Shown: positions 27,236-37,115, numbered from the stretch's first letter. The stretch is 64,000 nucleotides of DNA from Psychroflexus torquis ATCC 700755 (GCF_000153485.2 NC_018721.1:1860001-1924000); one strand, 5' to 3'. Translations and numbers: made by a program. The notes: generated by a model from the sequence alone, not told the origin.

Positions 27236-30200
27236 CTAATCAATAATCAATTTATAAGATTGCTCTTGAACGTTGTCTACCTGCTTGATTCTAATAAAAT
27301 ACATACCATTGCTTAAATTAGAAATATCTAAGGTTACGTTCGTATCTATCGCCTTATGGTTGACCACAACCTTTCCTAACATATTGTAAATGGTGATATG
27401 CTCCATGTTAATTTTAGACTTAATATTTACTAAATTATGAGCTGGATTTGGATAAACAATAATTTTAATGTTTTCAAATCGTTCAGTAGAAAGCGTTCCC
27501 AAATCATAATTTATGATGAGTTGTGGCGCATTATTTCCCTCAAAGGAATCTGCTTCTCTTTCTCCTGTTCCAGAAAAAACAAATGCAATTGGATTTAATA
27601 ATTGCCAATTAGATTCCTGTAAAACGCCTTCAACTAATGTTTTTAAATCGGGTGTTCTCTGGTCTAAAGTAGCATCACCCTCATTAATCCAAGCAGGAAT
27701 ATTGCTCCATGGTACTGTATTATTTAAAACTGATCTACTTGATATATCAAAAGCTGTGTCTGTAAACTCTAATGAGTTAGCCTCAGCTGCAATACTCAAA
27801 TTAGTAGTTCCATTATTGTCATCATCTACTGTAAACTGAACATAAGCACTTGTTATAGTGGCATTTGCAGGTAAATGAATATCTGTAAATCTTAGTCCTA
27901 CTAATTGCTCTACAGAGCCACTTTCAAAGGTTAATTCTAAATCAGTACTAGTTAAAGATATAACACCGCTACTCAATTCTTCCTCGGCATCATTTGCACT
28001 GTTTATGACGTCATAGATTAATGTCCCTGTTTCTGGTATTCCTGCACAATTACAATTGCCATCTTGTATATCAAAAAAAGTACTTGCATCACCATCATCG
28101 CAGGTTGTTCCAAATGGAATACATGGATTTGAGAATCTATAAAACAACTTTAGAACAGGCCCTACCGCATTACCGTCCTTAGACTCTGCCACGCGTTTTC
28201 CACTACCAGAAAAAATGAAAGTCATCGCATTTCCTGGAAGCCAACCGTCTTGAGCTCTTATCTCGTTGATCATATTTGTTAGATATGGAGTTCTTTGGTT
28301 GATGCCTTCTTCCCCTACAAGATCCCATAATGAAATAGCATTCCAATCTACATGACTACTTGTTAAGGCTCTTGAAGATATGTTAGAATTAGTATTTATA
28401 AATGCGCTGCTATCGTCAGCAAGCTCACCGTTAATAATTAAATTGGTTGGGTCTTGATCATTGTCGTCTTCGTCTGTTTGAAATTGAATATATGCTCGGT
28501 ACAGAAAAGCGTCGTCAGGTAAGTTCACGTTATTATATCTTACACCTACCACTTGATCTTCACCATCCCAAATGAGTTCTAAATCGCTACTAGTAATATC
28601 TACCACTCCAGTTGAAAGCACTTCTTCTGCGTCATCGCTACTCGTGTTTACAACAATGTCATTTTCAATAAGGTCTAGGGTTGAGAAACCTATGCAGTTA
28701 CAAAAGCCATCTTCTTCGTCATTTACAGTAGTTGCATCATCGTCATCGCATGGCGTCCCTTCCTCTGGACACGTATTGTTGAGTGTGTAGGTAATGATAA
28801 GTCGAGGTGCATCATCTGAGCTACCATCATAAGATTCGGCTGTTCGTTTTCCCTCACCTTGCATTATAAAGGTCATCGGATTAAAAATAGACCAAGTACT
28901 TTGCTCGATTATTTCTTGAACGATAGCTCTTAAATTAGGTGTTTTTTGGTCATCTGTAGCATCTCCTACGGTATTCCAAGAAGGAATATTTTGCCATTGC
29001 ACAGCGGTAAACGTGTGTGGTCTTCCAGTGATATCAAATGGCACACTTTCTGAAAAGGTAGCACTACTCGAAGACAATTCACCTTTAATAATCAGGTTAG
29101 TAGGGTCACTTCCTGTTTCATCCGTGGTAAACTGTATTCGTGCGTCTAGAACAGAAGCATTCTCTGGCAAGCTTACGCTACCGAATCGTATGCCAATAGT
29201 TTGGTTGTTTTGACCTGCAAAAGCATCAAAAACCAATTCCAAATCAGAGCTCGTAGTATACATCACACCTCCTGTTTCTGATTCCTCAGCATCATCTGTT
29301 GCCTCGGTCACTTGAAAAGTAAGATTTCCAGACTCTTGTAAACCTATACAATTGCAATTGCCATCTTCTACATCTAAAACCGTCAACGGGTCTCCGTCAT
29401 CACAAATAGTTCCTGCTTCTGGACATGGCTCTTGATAAAATAATTTTAATACTGGTGGATTTCCGGAGTCAAATGACTTTGCCACTCTTTTACCTTGTCC
29501 AGAAAATATAAAAGACATAGCGTTTCCTGAAGTCCAGGCAGTCTGATTGATAATTTCGTTTGTGATTGTATTCAAATAGGGTGTTCTTTGATAAACGCCT
29601 GCTTCATCTATGGTACTCCACATATCAATCTCACTCCACGACACTGTATTTTGTGTCAAATTTCTCGAGGAAACATCATTAAGTTGAGTTGAAAAGGAGG
29701 CACTTGTTCCTATCAGTTCTCCATGAATCATTAAATTGGTGGGATCTTGACCTGCTGCAGTGCTCCCCGTTTCAAATTGAATATAGGCCCGATGAATAGT
29801 AGAACCAGTCGGTATTTGAATATTTTCAAATCTAACTCCTACAATTTGATCTGTGCTATCATAAATGAATTCTAATTCTGTATGAGAGGTATTTACACTG
29901 CCGGATTCTAGATCCTCTTCAGCGTCGTCACTAGAATTAGCCACTAAAATTGTTTCTTGAACTAAATCTTCTGCTAATACTCCTTCACAATTACAAAAGC
30001 CATCTTCCTCATCAATGATAGTTAAAGGGTCATTATCGTCACAAGCGGTACCTACTTCATTGCAATTATTATCTAGACTATTAGATATAGTAACCACGGC
30101 ACCAGTAGGTGGTGTAAATACATCTAGATTTGATGGCAGTGTAAAGGGATCGTTGTTAGCCACCTCTCCTACGTTGTCTGCATTATTTACAATGATGGTT

Positions 30201-31306
30201 CTTAGTTTAATTTCATCTGGGTAAACAAATATTAATTTGAATTGATTAAAAGAGCCTGAGCTTCTGGTCCAGCTTTTGTCATCATTATTAGGCCTCAAAG
30301 GAGCGCCCCAGCAACCCTCTCCTGTATAAACCGTTCCATTGAGTTGGTCGATCACAAAACCTTCATCGTTTCCTAGACTTGAGGAAGGTTTAATAGGCCA
30401 GGTGGTTTTTGCCATGTGAGAATCACAATCTACTACTAATCTCACTTCTTCATCAAAAAATAACTGCGCCCAGGCGCCATATTCATTATTCCCCTCAGAT
30501 TTACCTGCCGTATGAGGTCTCATAGGTTTATGGTATTGAGCCATCTTCCATTTGTGTTCTGTGGAGTTAGCAAGATCGTTCTCTAACCAAGTCAGTTGAT
30601 TTCCTAAAACTGAAATTTCAGAATTTAAGGTGTAGGTTCTCAGCAAATCATTTCCAAAAGTGAGCGCGTAATAAGACTCTGTAGTTGGGGTGTCAAACAG
30701 GTTATAAATAACAATTGGGTTTTCATGATTTCCTCTTGCAGGAACGATGGGAAACATTCTACCATCCGTTGCTGTAGTAAGTTGCCAGTCATCAAACCAG
30801 TCTTGCCACTCCTGATCGGTATCATCATCGGTCATATCACCACCGAATAGGACGGCATTCGGTTTTAGCTTGCTGACTAGCTTATTTGCATTTTGCCTAG
30901 GTGTTCTGTTATTTCTGGAATCTCCACCAGCTATAAAAGACAAAGGACTCGTATCATCTGTCGAAGTTTTAAACCAATAACGTTGACTTACTCCTCGACT
31001 ATCAGAAATTACAAAGTAATAATTAGTGTCTGGATTTAGATTAGTAAGACGTACAAACCTATTATCCATACCCCTATAAACTATTGCTCTGTCCTCCGTT
31101 TGAGAAAAGGTATATGCAGAGGTGTTGGTCCCATGATCAATAGTATCATAATAAAGAGTTGAATTCAAACCTGATATTTGATTCCATGCTACGGTCATAG
31201 TTGTTGCTGGATCATCTACTAGAATAAGCCGGTACTTGTCATTGTTTGCAACAACAGAAAATGTCATCAAACAAAATGCAAAAAAGAAGAGTAATTTAGT
31301 TTTCAT
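27236..31306 (-). CDS. Secreted metallophosphoesterase with four tandem modules and T9SS sorting domain
   Basis: This 1,356-residue protein has, in order: a signal peptide (1-20); a purple-acid-phosphatase-like N-terminal Fn3 domain (about 25-115); and a calcineurin-type phosphoesterase domain (about 120-340) with GGDSRNN, VLFGGDMTDDD, PARGNHENP, QYHKP and DCDSHMAK metal-site motifs. Four ~200-residue modules follow, each containing DDAEE, LPxxAxIxxAYIQF, NLxIxGE, W..I..W, QRTPxL and GKRxAES-type motifs. Short CDDGDxxTxxDxEDGxCNCxG linkers separate them. A C-terminal Por sorting domain (IKIIVYPNPAHNLVNI...) targets T9SS export to the surface. It overlaps the upstream membrane-protein gene by 11 bp. 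Release of phosphate from extracellular esters is inferred; the modules probably bind polymer or surface. Confidence 0.85.
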   Translation of the reverse strand: MKTKLLFFFAFCLMTFSVVANNDKYRLILVDDPATTMTVAWNQISGLNSTLYYDTIDHGTNTSAYTFSQTEDRAIVYRGMDNRFVRLTNLNPDTNYYFVISDSRGVSQRYWFKTSTDDTSPLSFIAGGDSRNNRTPRQNANKLVSKLKPNAVLFGGDMTDDDTDQEWQDWFDDWQLTTATDGRMFPIVPARGNHENPIVIYNLFDTPTTESYYALTFGNDLLRTYTLNSEISVLGNQLTWLENDLANSTEHKWKMAQYHKPMRPHTAGKSEGNNEYGAWAQLFFDEEVRLVVDCDSHMAKTTWPIKPSSSLGNDEGFVIDQLNGTVYTGEGCWGAPLRPNNDDKSWTRSSGSFNQFKLIFVYPDEIKLRTIIVNNADNVGEVANNDPFTLPSNLDVFTPPTGAVVTISNSLDNNCNEVGTACDDNDPLTIIDEEDGFCNCEGVLAEDLVQETILVANSSDDAEEDLESGSVNTSHTELEFIYDSTDQIVGVRFENIQIPTGSTIHRAYIQFETGSTAAGQDPTNLMIHGELIGTSASFSTQLNDVSSRNLTQNTVSWSEIDMWSTIDEAGVYQRTPYLNTITNEIINQTAWTSGNAMSFIFSGQGKRVAKSFDSGNPPVLKLFYQEPCPEAGTICDDGDPLTVLDVEDGNCNCIGLQESGNLTFQVTEATDDAEESETGGVMYTTSSDLELVFDAFAGQNNQTIGIRFGSVSLPENASVLDARIQFTTDETGSDPTNLIIKGELSSSSATFSESVPFDITGRPHTFTAVQWQNIPSWNTVGDATDDQKTPNLRAIVQEIIEQSTWSIFNPMTFIMQGEGKRTAESYDGSSDDAPRLIITYTLNNTCPEEGTPCDDDDATTVNDEEDGFCNCIGFSTLDLIENDIVVNTSSDDAEEVLSTGVVDITSSDLELIWDGEDQVVGVRYNNVNLPDDAFLYRAYIQFQTDEDDNDQDPTNLIINGELADDSSAFINTNSNISSRALTSSHVDWNAISLWDLVGEEGINQRTPYLTNMINEIRAQDGWLPGNAMTFIFSGSGKRVAESKDGNAVGPVLKLFYRFSNPCIPFGTTCDDGDASTFFDIQDGNCNCAGIPETGTLIYDVINSANDAEEELSSGVISLTSTDLELTFESGSVEQLVGLRFTDIHLPANATITSAYVQFTVDDDNNGTTNLSIAAEANSLEFTDTAFDISSRSVLNNTVPWSNIPAWINEGDATLDQRTPDLKTLVEGVLQESNWQLLNPIAFVFSGTGEREADSFEGNNAPQLIINYDLGTLSTERFENIKIIVYPNPAHNLVNIKSKINMEHITIYNMLGKVVVNHKAIDTNVTLDISNLSNGMYFIRIKQVDNVQEQSYKLIID

Positions 31307-32162
31307 TAGTAAGTAATTTAAAAGTTAGAGTATGAGTTTTAGGGAGGATTAAAAAAATAATTAAAGGCACTAAAGCATGTGGCAATCTATAAAGGGTGAG
31401 GTATGTGCTGTTGTGTAACGACGACCAAAAAAAATCTGGATTAAATCCAGATACAAGCCTTGCTACTGCGGTCAAAAATCCCCAGATCATTACGTATACA
31501 AGCGTAGGTCTTGCTAACTTGGGAATAAATATAAATATGGAAACAATAATATCTAAAACCCCTATCATAAATAGAAGCTGCGTTGCCTGAGTTTCATTAA
31601 CTCCTAGAATTTTTATGGTCATGTCTATAAAATGGCCGGGGACGTAGAAGAGTCCCATAGCAAAAAGACCATGCGGAATAAAAGTTAGTGCTACTGCTAT
31701 TTTAAGCCATTTAGAAAGTTTTGATACATCCATGTTCTTTAAAGAGGCATTAAAAAAAATAACTAATGGAACGATCAGTTGGATGCTCAGTTCAAATAAT
31801 TGAAGGATGTCGTAGTTTTTTGATTTAACCATACAAATCCCCATAAAAAACAACAAGAAAATACCAGTCCCAAGAATTGTCTTTTTTAAAATGTGGAGTT
31901 TTATTTGATGCCAAAAAAGGCAAAGTAAAGCACTAACTAAAAAAACTACACTACTTAAAATGGTGAGGTTTTCTATGAATGTATTAACATTTAAGTTGGT
32001 GGCATATTCTTGCCAAGAATAATTAAATAGCCCCTCTACAACAGGTGACAAAAGACTTTCGTCCCAAAATATGGCTCTGTAAGGAGCTCCAAAAAAGAAA
32101 AATTGATACGCTCTACCAAAGAATATTAAAAATGCTGAAAAGCTTAAAAGATACCTAAACAT
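31296..32162 (-). CDS. Polytopic membrane protein, unknown function
   Basis: This 288-residue protein has about eight hydrophobic segments, beginning MFRYLLSFSAFLIFFGRAYQFFFFGAPYRAIFWDE. I do not recognise the family. It lies immediately upstream of the secreted phosphoesterase gene and overlaps its start by 11 bp, so the two are one transcript and translationally coupled. It might process, anchor or sense the product of that enzyme, but nothing in the sequence proves this. 32163-32426 holds no recognisable gene. Confidence 0.7.
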   Translation of the reverse strand: MFRYLLSFSAFLIFFGRAYQFFFFGAPYRAIFWDESLLSPVVEGLFNYSWQEYATNLNVNTFIENLTILSSVVFLVSALLCLFWHQIKLHILKKTILGTGIFLLFFMGICMVKSKNYDILQLFELSIQLIVPLVIFFNASLKNMDVSKLSKWLKIAVALTFIPHGLFAMGLFYVPGHFIDMTIKILGVNETQATQLLFMIGVLDIIVSIFIFIPKLARPTLVYVMIWGFLTAVARLVSGFNPDFFWSSLHNSTYLTLYRLPHALVPLIIFLILPKTHTLTFKLLTNEN

Positions 32163-32426
32163 AAAACAAGAAATAATAAGTTAGGTAAATGTATTTGCAT
32201 CCATTTATCTTTAGATTATTACAAAGTTGTCAGTTTATTAACTAATGGTAAATAAAGTTATGTCCTAGGTTAACTCCATTTTAAAGAGTTTAAATAAAGG
32301 TATCGATATTTCTCTTTAAGTAGGATTGATTGTAGAGTTGTAGGGATGTAAATAAGAGAATTTTGAGGCAACCACCAGTATTCCACAGTTTTTAAATCAA
32401 CAGCATAAAACGTTTACAATGCCAAT

Positions 32427-32800
32427 TTAATTATTAAAAGTCTTTAGAAAATGTTGATTTCCTGTTATAGACGTAATGGTTTCAGGTTTCATGTCGCAGA
32501 GCATTTCGCTTAACCACTCTTTTAAACTTTTCACCGATTTGAATCTTTGATTTTTAAATCGATTTTTAATGTATTGCCATACATGTTCGCATGGGTTTAG
32601 CTCAGGATTATATGGGGGTATTCTTAAAAGAACTATATTTTGTGGTACCTCTATATTTTTTGTAAAATAAAATCCTGCATCATCAATCACTACAATTTTG
32701 TATTCCTTTGGATTATGTGTTGAAAATTCTCGCAGATAGGCTTGAAATATGTTAGTACTTACACCGTTGATTTTCCAAACAAAAGAGTCTCCATTTATTA
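32427..32800 (-). pseudogene. Truncated IS630 transposase
   Basis: The fragment encodes the C-terminal DDE half, nearly identical to the IS630 copy at 25917 (SLINGDSFVWKINGVSTNIFQAYLREF..., NPELNPCEHVW). The second Asp region reads VVIDDAGFYFTKN. The 5' half is missing: similarity stops at about 32800, where it joins DNA homologous to the aldehyde dehydrogenase upstream region. The right terminus is eroded, so it cannot move by itself. Confidence 0.88.
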
Positions 32801-32935
32801 GCGAGAGCTTACTTGTGAAACTATTCATGAGGGTCAATAACTTATGAAAAAAATTCAGTATGAAGTGTTCTTAAATAAAAAGACATGGTAATTTTATCAA
32901 CCTATTGAATTTACAAATTTTTGAAATAGGTCACA
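32801..32935. repeat. Duplicated flank shared with the aldehyde dehydrogenase upstream region
   Basis: GCGAGAGCT...CATGAGGGTCAATAACTTATGAAAAAAxTTCAGTAT is also found at 25537-25605, upstream of the aldehyde dehydrogenase gene. Similarity continues on the right into the AraC coding sequence. It shows that the AraC gene and its downstream flank were duplicated as one block. Confidence 0.8.
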
Positions 32936-33775
32936 TTAATTTGAGAGGTCCGTTGGACTAATTCCAAACTTTTTTTTGAAAGCTACACTAAAGTTGGACA
33001 GGTTATTATAGCCTATATCTAAATAAATATCAGAGGCTTTTAAATCCCCTCCTTCCAGTAGTTCTTTAGCTTTATGTAGGCGCTTGTCTTGCAGCCATTT
33101 TCCGGGAGGTTCTTTATATTCGGAAGTAAAATGACGCTTAAAAGTTGATAAACTCATATTGCAGAGAAAAGCTATTTCTTCCAATTTTAAGTTGGAATTT
33201 ACATTGCTTTCCACGACATTTTTAAACAGCGAAATCTCTTTCGAGATCAATGAGTGTAAGTAGTCTTCGAAAGTAGAGCCATACTTGTTTAGCAAATACA
33301 ACATGATTTCTTCAAATTTTAAAACCAATAAAGCATCGCTGTAACTATGATCCGTAAAGGTATTAGACGATAAAGAATTAATGAAAGCAGCAATATAATC
33401 ATCATTTTCAATCACAAAATAAGGAACCTCTTCTTTATAAGGCTTAACATTGTTTGTGTACTTACTTAAGAAGTCAGTCAGTTTTTTTTCAGAAAAGAAG
33501 AAAAGCTTGCAGTAATAAACGGCTTCAGTATCCAATAGCTCAGTCCAAAGCCAATTTCCTTTTTTAAGCAACAAGGATTGCGCTTTATTTACCGCGACCG
33601 ATGTACCAGCAAAATGAACCTGCTTTTTACCAACTTGTAGAAAGCTAAACATATTCATGCTTAAATTGACTTTACTTTTTACGACATCGCTAGACATCTT
33701 AAAATCGTACACGAAGATATCTTGATCTGTTTTTATATTCTGAAAATAAATTTCAGGTATGTTTTCTATTGGCAT
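32936..33775 (-). CDS. AraC-family transcriptional regulator
   Basis: This 279-residue regulator has an N-terminal ligand or dimerisation region (residues 1-165) and a C-terminal double helix-turn-helix (about 175-275): LKLEEIAFLCNMSLSTFKRHFTSEYKEPPGKWLQDKRL and ASDIYLDIGYNNLSNFSVAFKKKFGISPTDL. It is the intact paralogue of the split gene at 25671-27165. Because that pseudogene precedes the aldehyde dehydrogenase gene, this copy may now provide control of it in trans (inference). Confidence 0.9.
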   Translation of the reverse strand: MPIENIPEIYFQNIKTDQDIFVYDFKMSSDVVKSKVNLSMNMFSFLQVGKKQVHFAGTSVAVNKAQSLLLKKGNWLWTELLDTEAVYYCKLFFFSEKKLTDFLSKYTNNVKPYKEEVPYFVIENDDYIAAFINSLSSNTFTDHSYSDALLVLKFEEIMLYLLNKYGSTFEDYLHSLISKEISLFKNVVESNVNSNLKLEEIAFLCNMSLSTFKRHFTSEYKEPPGKWLQDKRLHKAKELLEGGDLKASDIYLDIGYNNLSNFSVAFKKKFGISPTDLSN

Positions 33776-33992
33776 TTGTTTTTTCTTCGTTTAGATGCTG
33801 GTTCGTTTAAGAATATTTGGTCGATTGCTTGGTATTTTTCCATCTCATTATAAGTAAATTAAAAGGATACAAACCTCAAGTCCATAAAAATATAAGATGC
33901 TATTTTTTTGTGTTATAATCGATCTAACTTATATACTTTTTGGATATAAACACGATTTTATAAGCCCTGAGATAGAATCAAATTTTTACCTA

Positions 33993-34664
33993 TTAATTCT
34001 CAGCCTTAATTATCTGTCGTATTAAATCGAGTAAATTTAATGCATTAAAATCTGGCTGTAAATAATAGGGATTATAAATTACTTGCTTTCGTTTTATGTA
34101 AGCTGTGGTGAGTCCTGCTTTTTTTGCTCCATACAAATCCCAATCATGTGTCGCAACCATTACAATATTTTCAGTTTGTAATCCTTCTTTCTGAGCTGCT
34201 GAAAGATAAATATCCTTAAAAGGTTTGTAATTCTCGACATTATCTGCGGAGTAATAAGAATCAAAAAGGTCAATAATTCCTGCATTAGTTAGCTGTTCTT
34301 TTATCATTTCTAAAGACGAATTAGAAACAGCAATCACACGAATACCATTGTTCCTTAAAACACGAAGAGCAGGTCGTACATCCTCGTAAGCAGGTAACTT
34401 TTTAAATTCTCCAAGTATTTCAGCTTTTACCTCACTACTTAAAGATTTATTATTTTCGAAAAACAGATTTTCTAAAGCCACGCCTGCTAATTCTCCGAAA
34501 TTTCTATAGTCGCCCATAATTCCCATTATAGTTGAACTGTGTAGTAGTTTTGTGAACCAATATTTTAGAATGTAGTTATCATCAAAGTGCTTATCAAACT
34601 GTTTCTTAAGTAAACTCAGGTTTAATAAGGTTTCGTTCATGTCGAAGAATACTGCTTTTTTCAT
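33993..34664 (-). CDS. HAD-superfamily hydrolase, type II haloacid dehalogenase-like
   Basis: This 223-residue cytoplasmic hydrolase has motif I FFDMNETLLN (nucleophile Asp8), motif II VIAVSNSS (about 113-120), and motif IV HDWDLYGAKKAGLTTAYIKRK near the C-terminus. The helical cap in between fits subfamily I (2-haloacid dehalogenase type II). The substrate is unknown; many such enzymes are general phosphatases. It stands alone between AT-rich gaps. Confidence 0.85.
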   Translation of the reverse strand: MKKAVFFDMNETLLNLSLLKKQFDKHFDDNYILKYWFTKLLHSSTIMGIMGDYRNFGELAGVALENLFFENNKSLSSEVKAEILGEFKKLPAYEDVRPALRVLRNNGIRVIAVSNSSLEMIKEQLTNAGIIDLFDSYYSADNVENYKPFKDIYLSAAQKEGLQTENIVMVATHDWDLYGAKKAGLTTAYIKRKQVIYNPYYLQPDFNALNLLDLIRQIIKAEN

Positions 34665-34744
34665 GCTATTTTACTCATCTATTTTTGTCAAATAATTCTG
34701 TTTAAAGGGTCGTTTCAAGCTTATTGACAACTTTCTTTTATTAA

Positions 34745-34900
34745 TACATAATTATACCTACAATGTCGCAATAAATCGTTTTACCGTAATAAAGGCTATG
34801 CTAATTATTTTTAACTTAAATATTCAAAAAACCTGTGCTGAGCTACATCGTAGTATAATTCAATTTATTCATATGACATCATAAATTTAATTTAGTGTAA
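34745..34900. mobile_element. Degenerate MITE of the IS630-linked family
   Basis: It carries the blocks CGCAATAAATCGTTTTACCG, AAAGGCTATGCTAATTATTTTT, AAAAAACCTGTGCTGAGCTAC and CAATTTATTCATATGACATC, in the same order as the better copy at 46246-46455. The terminal TACCAAAT repeats are eroded here, so it is an old copy. Confidence 0.75.
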
Positions 34901-34935
34901 AGGTCTAATGTGGCAATTTTTTTTGCGCTGTTGGC

Positions 34936-35433
34936 TCACACATTTTTTTCTGTTATGATTATTCCGCCAATCAGTTCTTTTTCATTTGGTTTTTCAAACC
35001 AGTTTTCCATAAAAGAAAAGTCTTCCTTACTGACTACAAATTCAAAAGTTTTTCCTTTTTCTGTGTTTCTTTTAGTAACTCTATTTAGTCGAGTTTCTTT
35101 TGAAATGTCTAAAAAATGAGTTTTCAATTCGTAACCATTCAACTTTGAAAACTCTCTAAATTTTTCACGATGTGTAAATTTTGATAACCCTAAATCCAAA
35201 ATAGAATCAGTTTCTGAGTTTTCCAACTGTCGAATTAAATCCATGATCATTTTTTCGGCTCGTTCTATTCTTTCAAGAAACCACTCTAGTCCATCCGTCG
35301 ATTTTTTGTCGTCTAGAAATAACGTTTTATTCCACTTGTCAATTGAAAAAATAATTCCTTTTGTTTTTCCTTTCAATTCTGATGAATACGTCGTTTTTCC
35401 AGAACCTGTATTTCCAACTATTAAATGTATCAT
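34936..35433 (-). CDS. P-loop kinase-like ATPase (AAA_33 type)
   Basis: This 165-residue soluble protein has Walker A GNTGSGKTT at residues 7-15 and a later DLGLSKFTHREKF segment resembling the Walker-B-like part of small P-loop kinases. R-rich LID-like sequence (KETRLNRVTKRN) follows. It resembles zeta-toxin-like or nucleoside kinase-like AAA_33 proteins. The phosphoryl acceptor cannot be told. No antitoxin gene adjoins it, so a toxin role is unsupported. Confidence 0.75.
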   Translation of the reverse strand: MIHLIVGNTGSGKTTYSSELKGKTKGIIFSIDKWNKTLFLDDKKSTDGLEWFLERIERAEKMIMDLIRQLENSETDSILDLGLSKFTHREKFREFSKLNGYELKTHFLDISKETRLNRVTKRNTEKGKTFEFVVSKEDFSFMENWFEKPNEKELIGGIIITEKNV

Positions 35434-35548
35434 TTTGTTTTATCTCAAATGTTTACAACTGTTCGTATAAAAAGTTGTTTTGATGCTTCAGCAAGACATG
35501 GTTTTTAACCTGTGTTACATATATCATTTTCCTTTCCAATCAGATATT

Positions 35549-35710
35549 ATACCAATTTAGCATTCAAATGTCGTATAAAATCAGTTTCTTTTTCACTTAC
35601 TAATCGTCATAAAATAGAACCGTAACTATTGCTATTCTTATATTTTTTTCCTCAACTAAGTAAAAAATAATTCAAATTTTTAATGCAACATTTAAAAACT
35701 AAATTGGTAT
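35549..35710. mobile_element. 162-bp MITE with IS630 terminal repeats
   Basis: The ends ATACCAATTTAG (35549-35560) and CTAAATTGGTAT (35699-35710) are perfect inverted repeats that match the right end of the IS630 at 27028-27039. The inner flanks (CATTCAAATG / CATTTAAAAA) also match loosely. The element contains no gene. Its right end overlaps the last codons of the gene at 35699-36253. Confidence 0.75.
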
Positions 35711-36253
35711 TATTTCATTGTTTGCTTTATAAACGATTTTACTGTCATCATTTACCAACGAATTCCAATTGTTTATTCGTGATTTTGAAAACAGAGTATG
35801 AAAAGCACCATTAATGCCATTTGCACCAGTATTCAAATGATGAATTCTATTCGTTAGTTTTTTTACTGAGTCTGAGTCATGCTTTCTTTCTACCAGTTTT
35901 TTTCCTTTCTTAACATACGTTGATGTAGTGCTACTTTCATGTGGTAAGAAGTATTGAATAAAGCCATGAGCAATAAAGCGTCTTTCATAATTTAACTGTC
36001 CAATTTCTACTTTTAATTCGTCCCAAATGGGTTTCAACTCGACCAAATTTTCATCAATGAATCCAGTTAAATTTTCAACTTTTTTTTCAAATGGAAAACC
36101 CACATGTTTTGTAAAATAATCTATCTTTTTTCTTAAATTAAATTCAGTCATAGAACCTAAATCTGCTAAGCCGTATTCTAATTCTGAAAAGGCGATAATG
36201 AAAGCTCCAACCGCTTCTTTAAATTTTTTGTCCTCTGTAAGTCTAGTATTCAT
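35699..36253 (-). CDS. Hypothetical protein with HEPN-like RX4H motif
   Basis: This 184-residue, mostly helical protein has NYERRFIAHG around residues 89-98, an R-x4-H arrangement like HEPN ribonuclease domains. The N-terminal helices (KFKEAVGAFIIAFSELEYGLADL) also fit HEPN or RiboL-PSP-HEPN proteins. I recognise no exact family. The final codons NEIIPI-stop lie inside the inverted repeat of a MITE, so the present C-terminus was probably created by that insertion. Confidence 0.55.
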   Translation of the reverse strand: MNTRLTEDKKFKEAVGAFIIAFSELEYGLADLGSMTEFNLRKKIDYFTKHVGFPFEKKVENLTGFIDENLVELKPIWDELKVEIGQLNYERRFIAHGFIQYFLPHESSTTSTYVKKGKKLVERKHDSDSVKKLTNRIHHLNTGANGINGAFHTLFSKSRINNWNSLVNDDSKIVYKANNEIIPI

Positions 36254-36749
36254 AGTAGGTCAATATCTTTAATTATTCACTTTGTGAGTTTAATATTTCA
36301 GACATTTTAAAAGCCTTTTACATTTTAATCAAAAGTTCTGGCGCACCACATAGAAACCTGACACAAAAACACCTAATGTTAAAATTGAAACGTTTTATAT
36401 TAACCTTTAAATGTTATTCTGCTTTTATTTTATTTAGATTAAAAAATGTTTTGACCCCTATAAAACAAAAGTATTCTTTTAGATTTCGTTAGTTAAATTA
36501 TGCGGTTAATTTATTCATTAAAATCAGGTGTTTGTCAGCGTTCTATTTTTCCAAAGGTGTTATTTTTCCTAATAGTCCGTGTCATCTCTTTTTGTCGTAA
36601 AATAGAACATCTTCTCTAAGGATTTTTCTATTTCTCCAAAGGTTCTATATTCAAATCACTGAAAGACTTCTCCGATTTATTTTTTTATTTGCTAAAACCT
36701 GCCTGCCAGAAGGCAGGTTCTATAGTATGTATCATTAACACATTACCCT
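36254..36749. other. Intergenic stretch without recognised gene
   Basis: AT-rich, with no convincing coding frame. A hairpin AACCTGCCT / AGGCAGGTT lies at 36695-36717, similar to short palindromes scattered in Bacteroidota genomes. Nothing else is seen. Confidence 0.5.
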
Positions 36750-37060
36750 AATTCATTGTCTTTATTAGTCGTAAATTCATAAATAGATTTCATCCCCGTA
36801 ATGGGAGAATTAAAAGCATAGAAATCAAACTCTCGAATGAAAAACCATCCTTTTTGCACTAACCGATCCTGTTTTTTATTTTATTGAAACCCAAAATGTT
36901 TAAATGTTCTTCTAGATACTCTGAATTAAGCCAAACCTTATTAAGCTCCCCTTTTATGTCATGTGCTTTTGCAGTATCTCCATGATGTAGTATGTTCTGT
37001 ACTTTGTGTCTAGTAGCTTAGAAATAATGGGGGCAAAACTTGAATATGGAATCACCATAA
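36750..37060 (-). pseudogene. IS4-family relic (N-terminal end and one terminus)
   Basis: The minus-strand sequence is clearly related, at perhaps 75%, to the first ~110 codons and outer end of the IS4 elements at 46803 and 50161. Examples are the GAATTAAGCCAAACCTTATTAA block, the TGTACTTTGTGTxTAGTxxCTTA leader, and the terminus AATAATGGGGGCAAAACTTGA against AATAATGGGTGCGAAACTTGA. The rest of the element is deleted and frames are broken. Confidence 0.8.
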
Positions 37061-37115
37061 GTGACTATACATTTCTTTATACAAAGAGTTAATTCACTAA
37101 GTAGTTCTCGATTTT

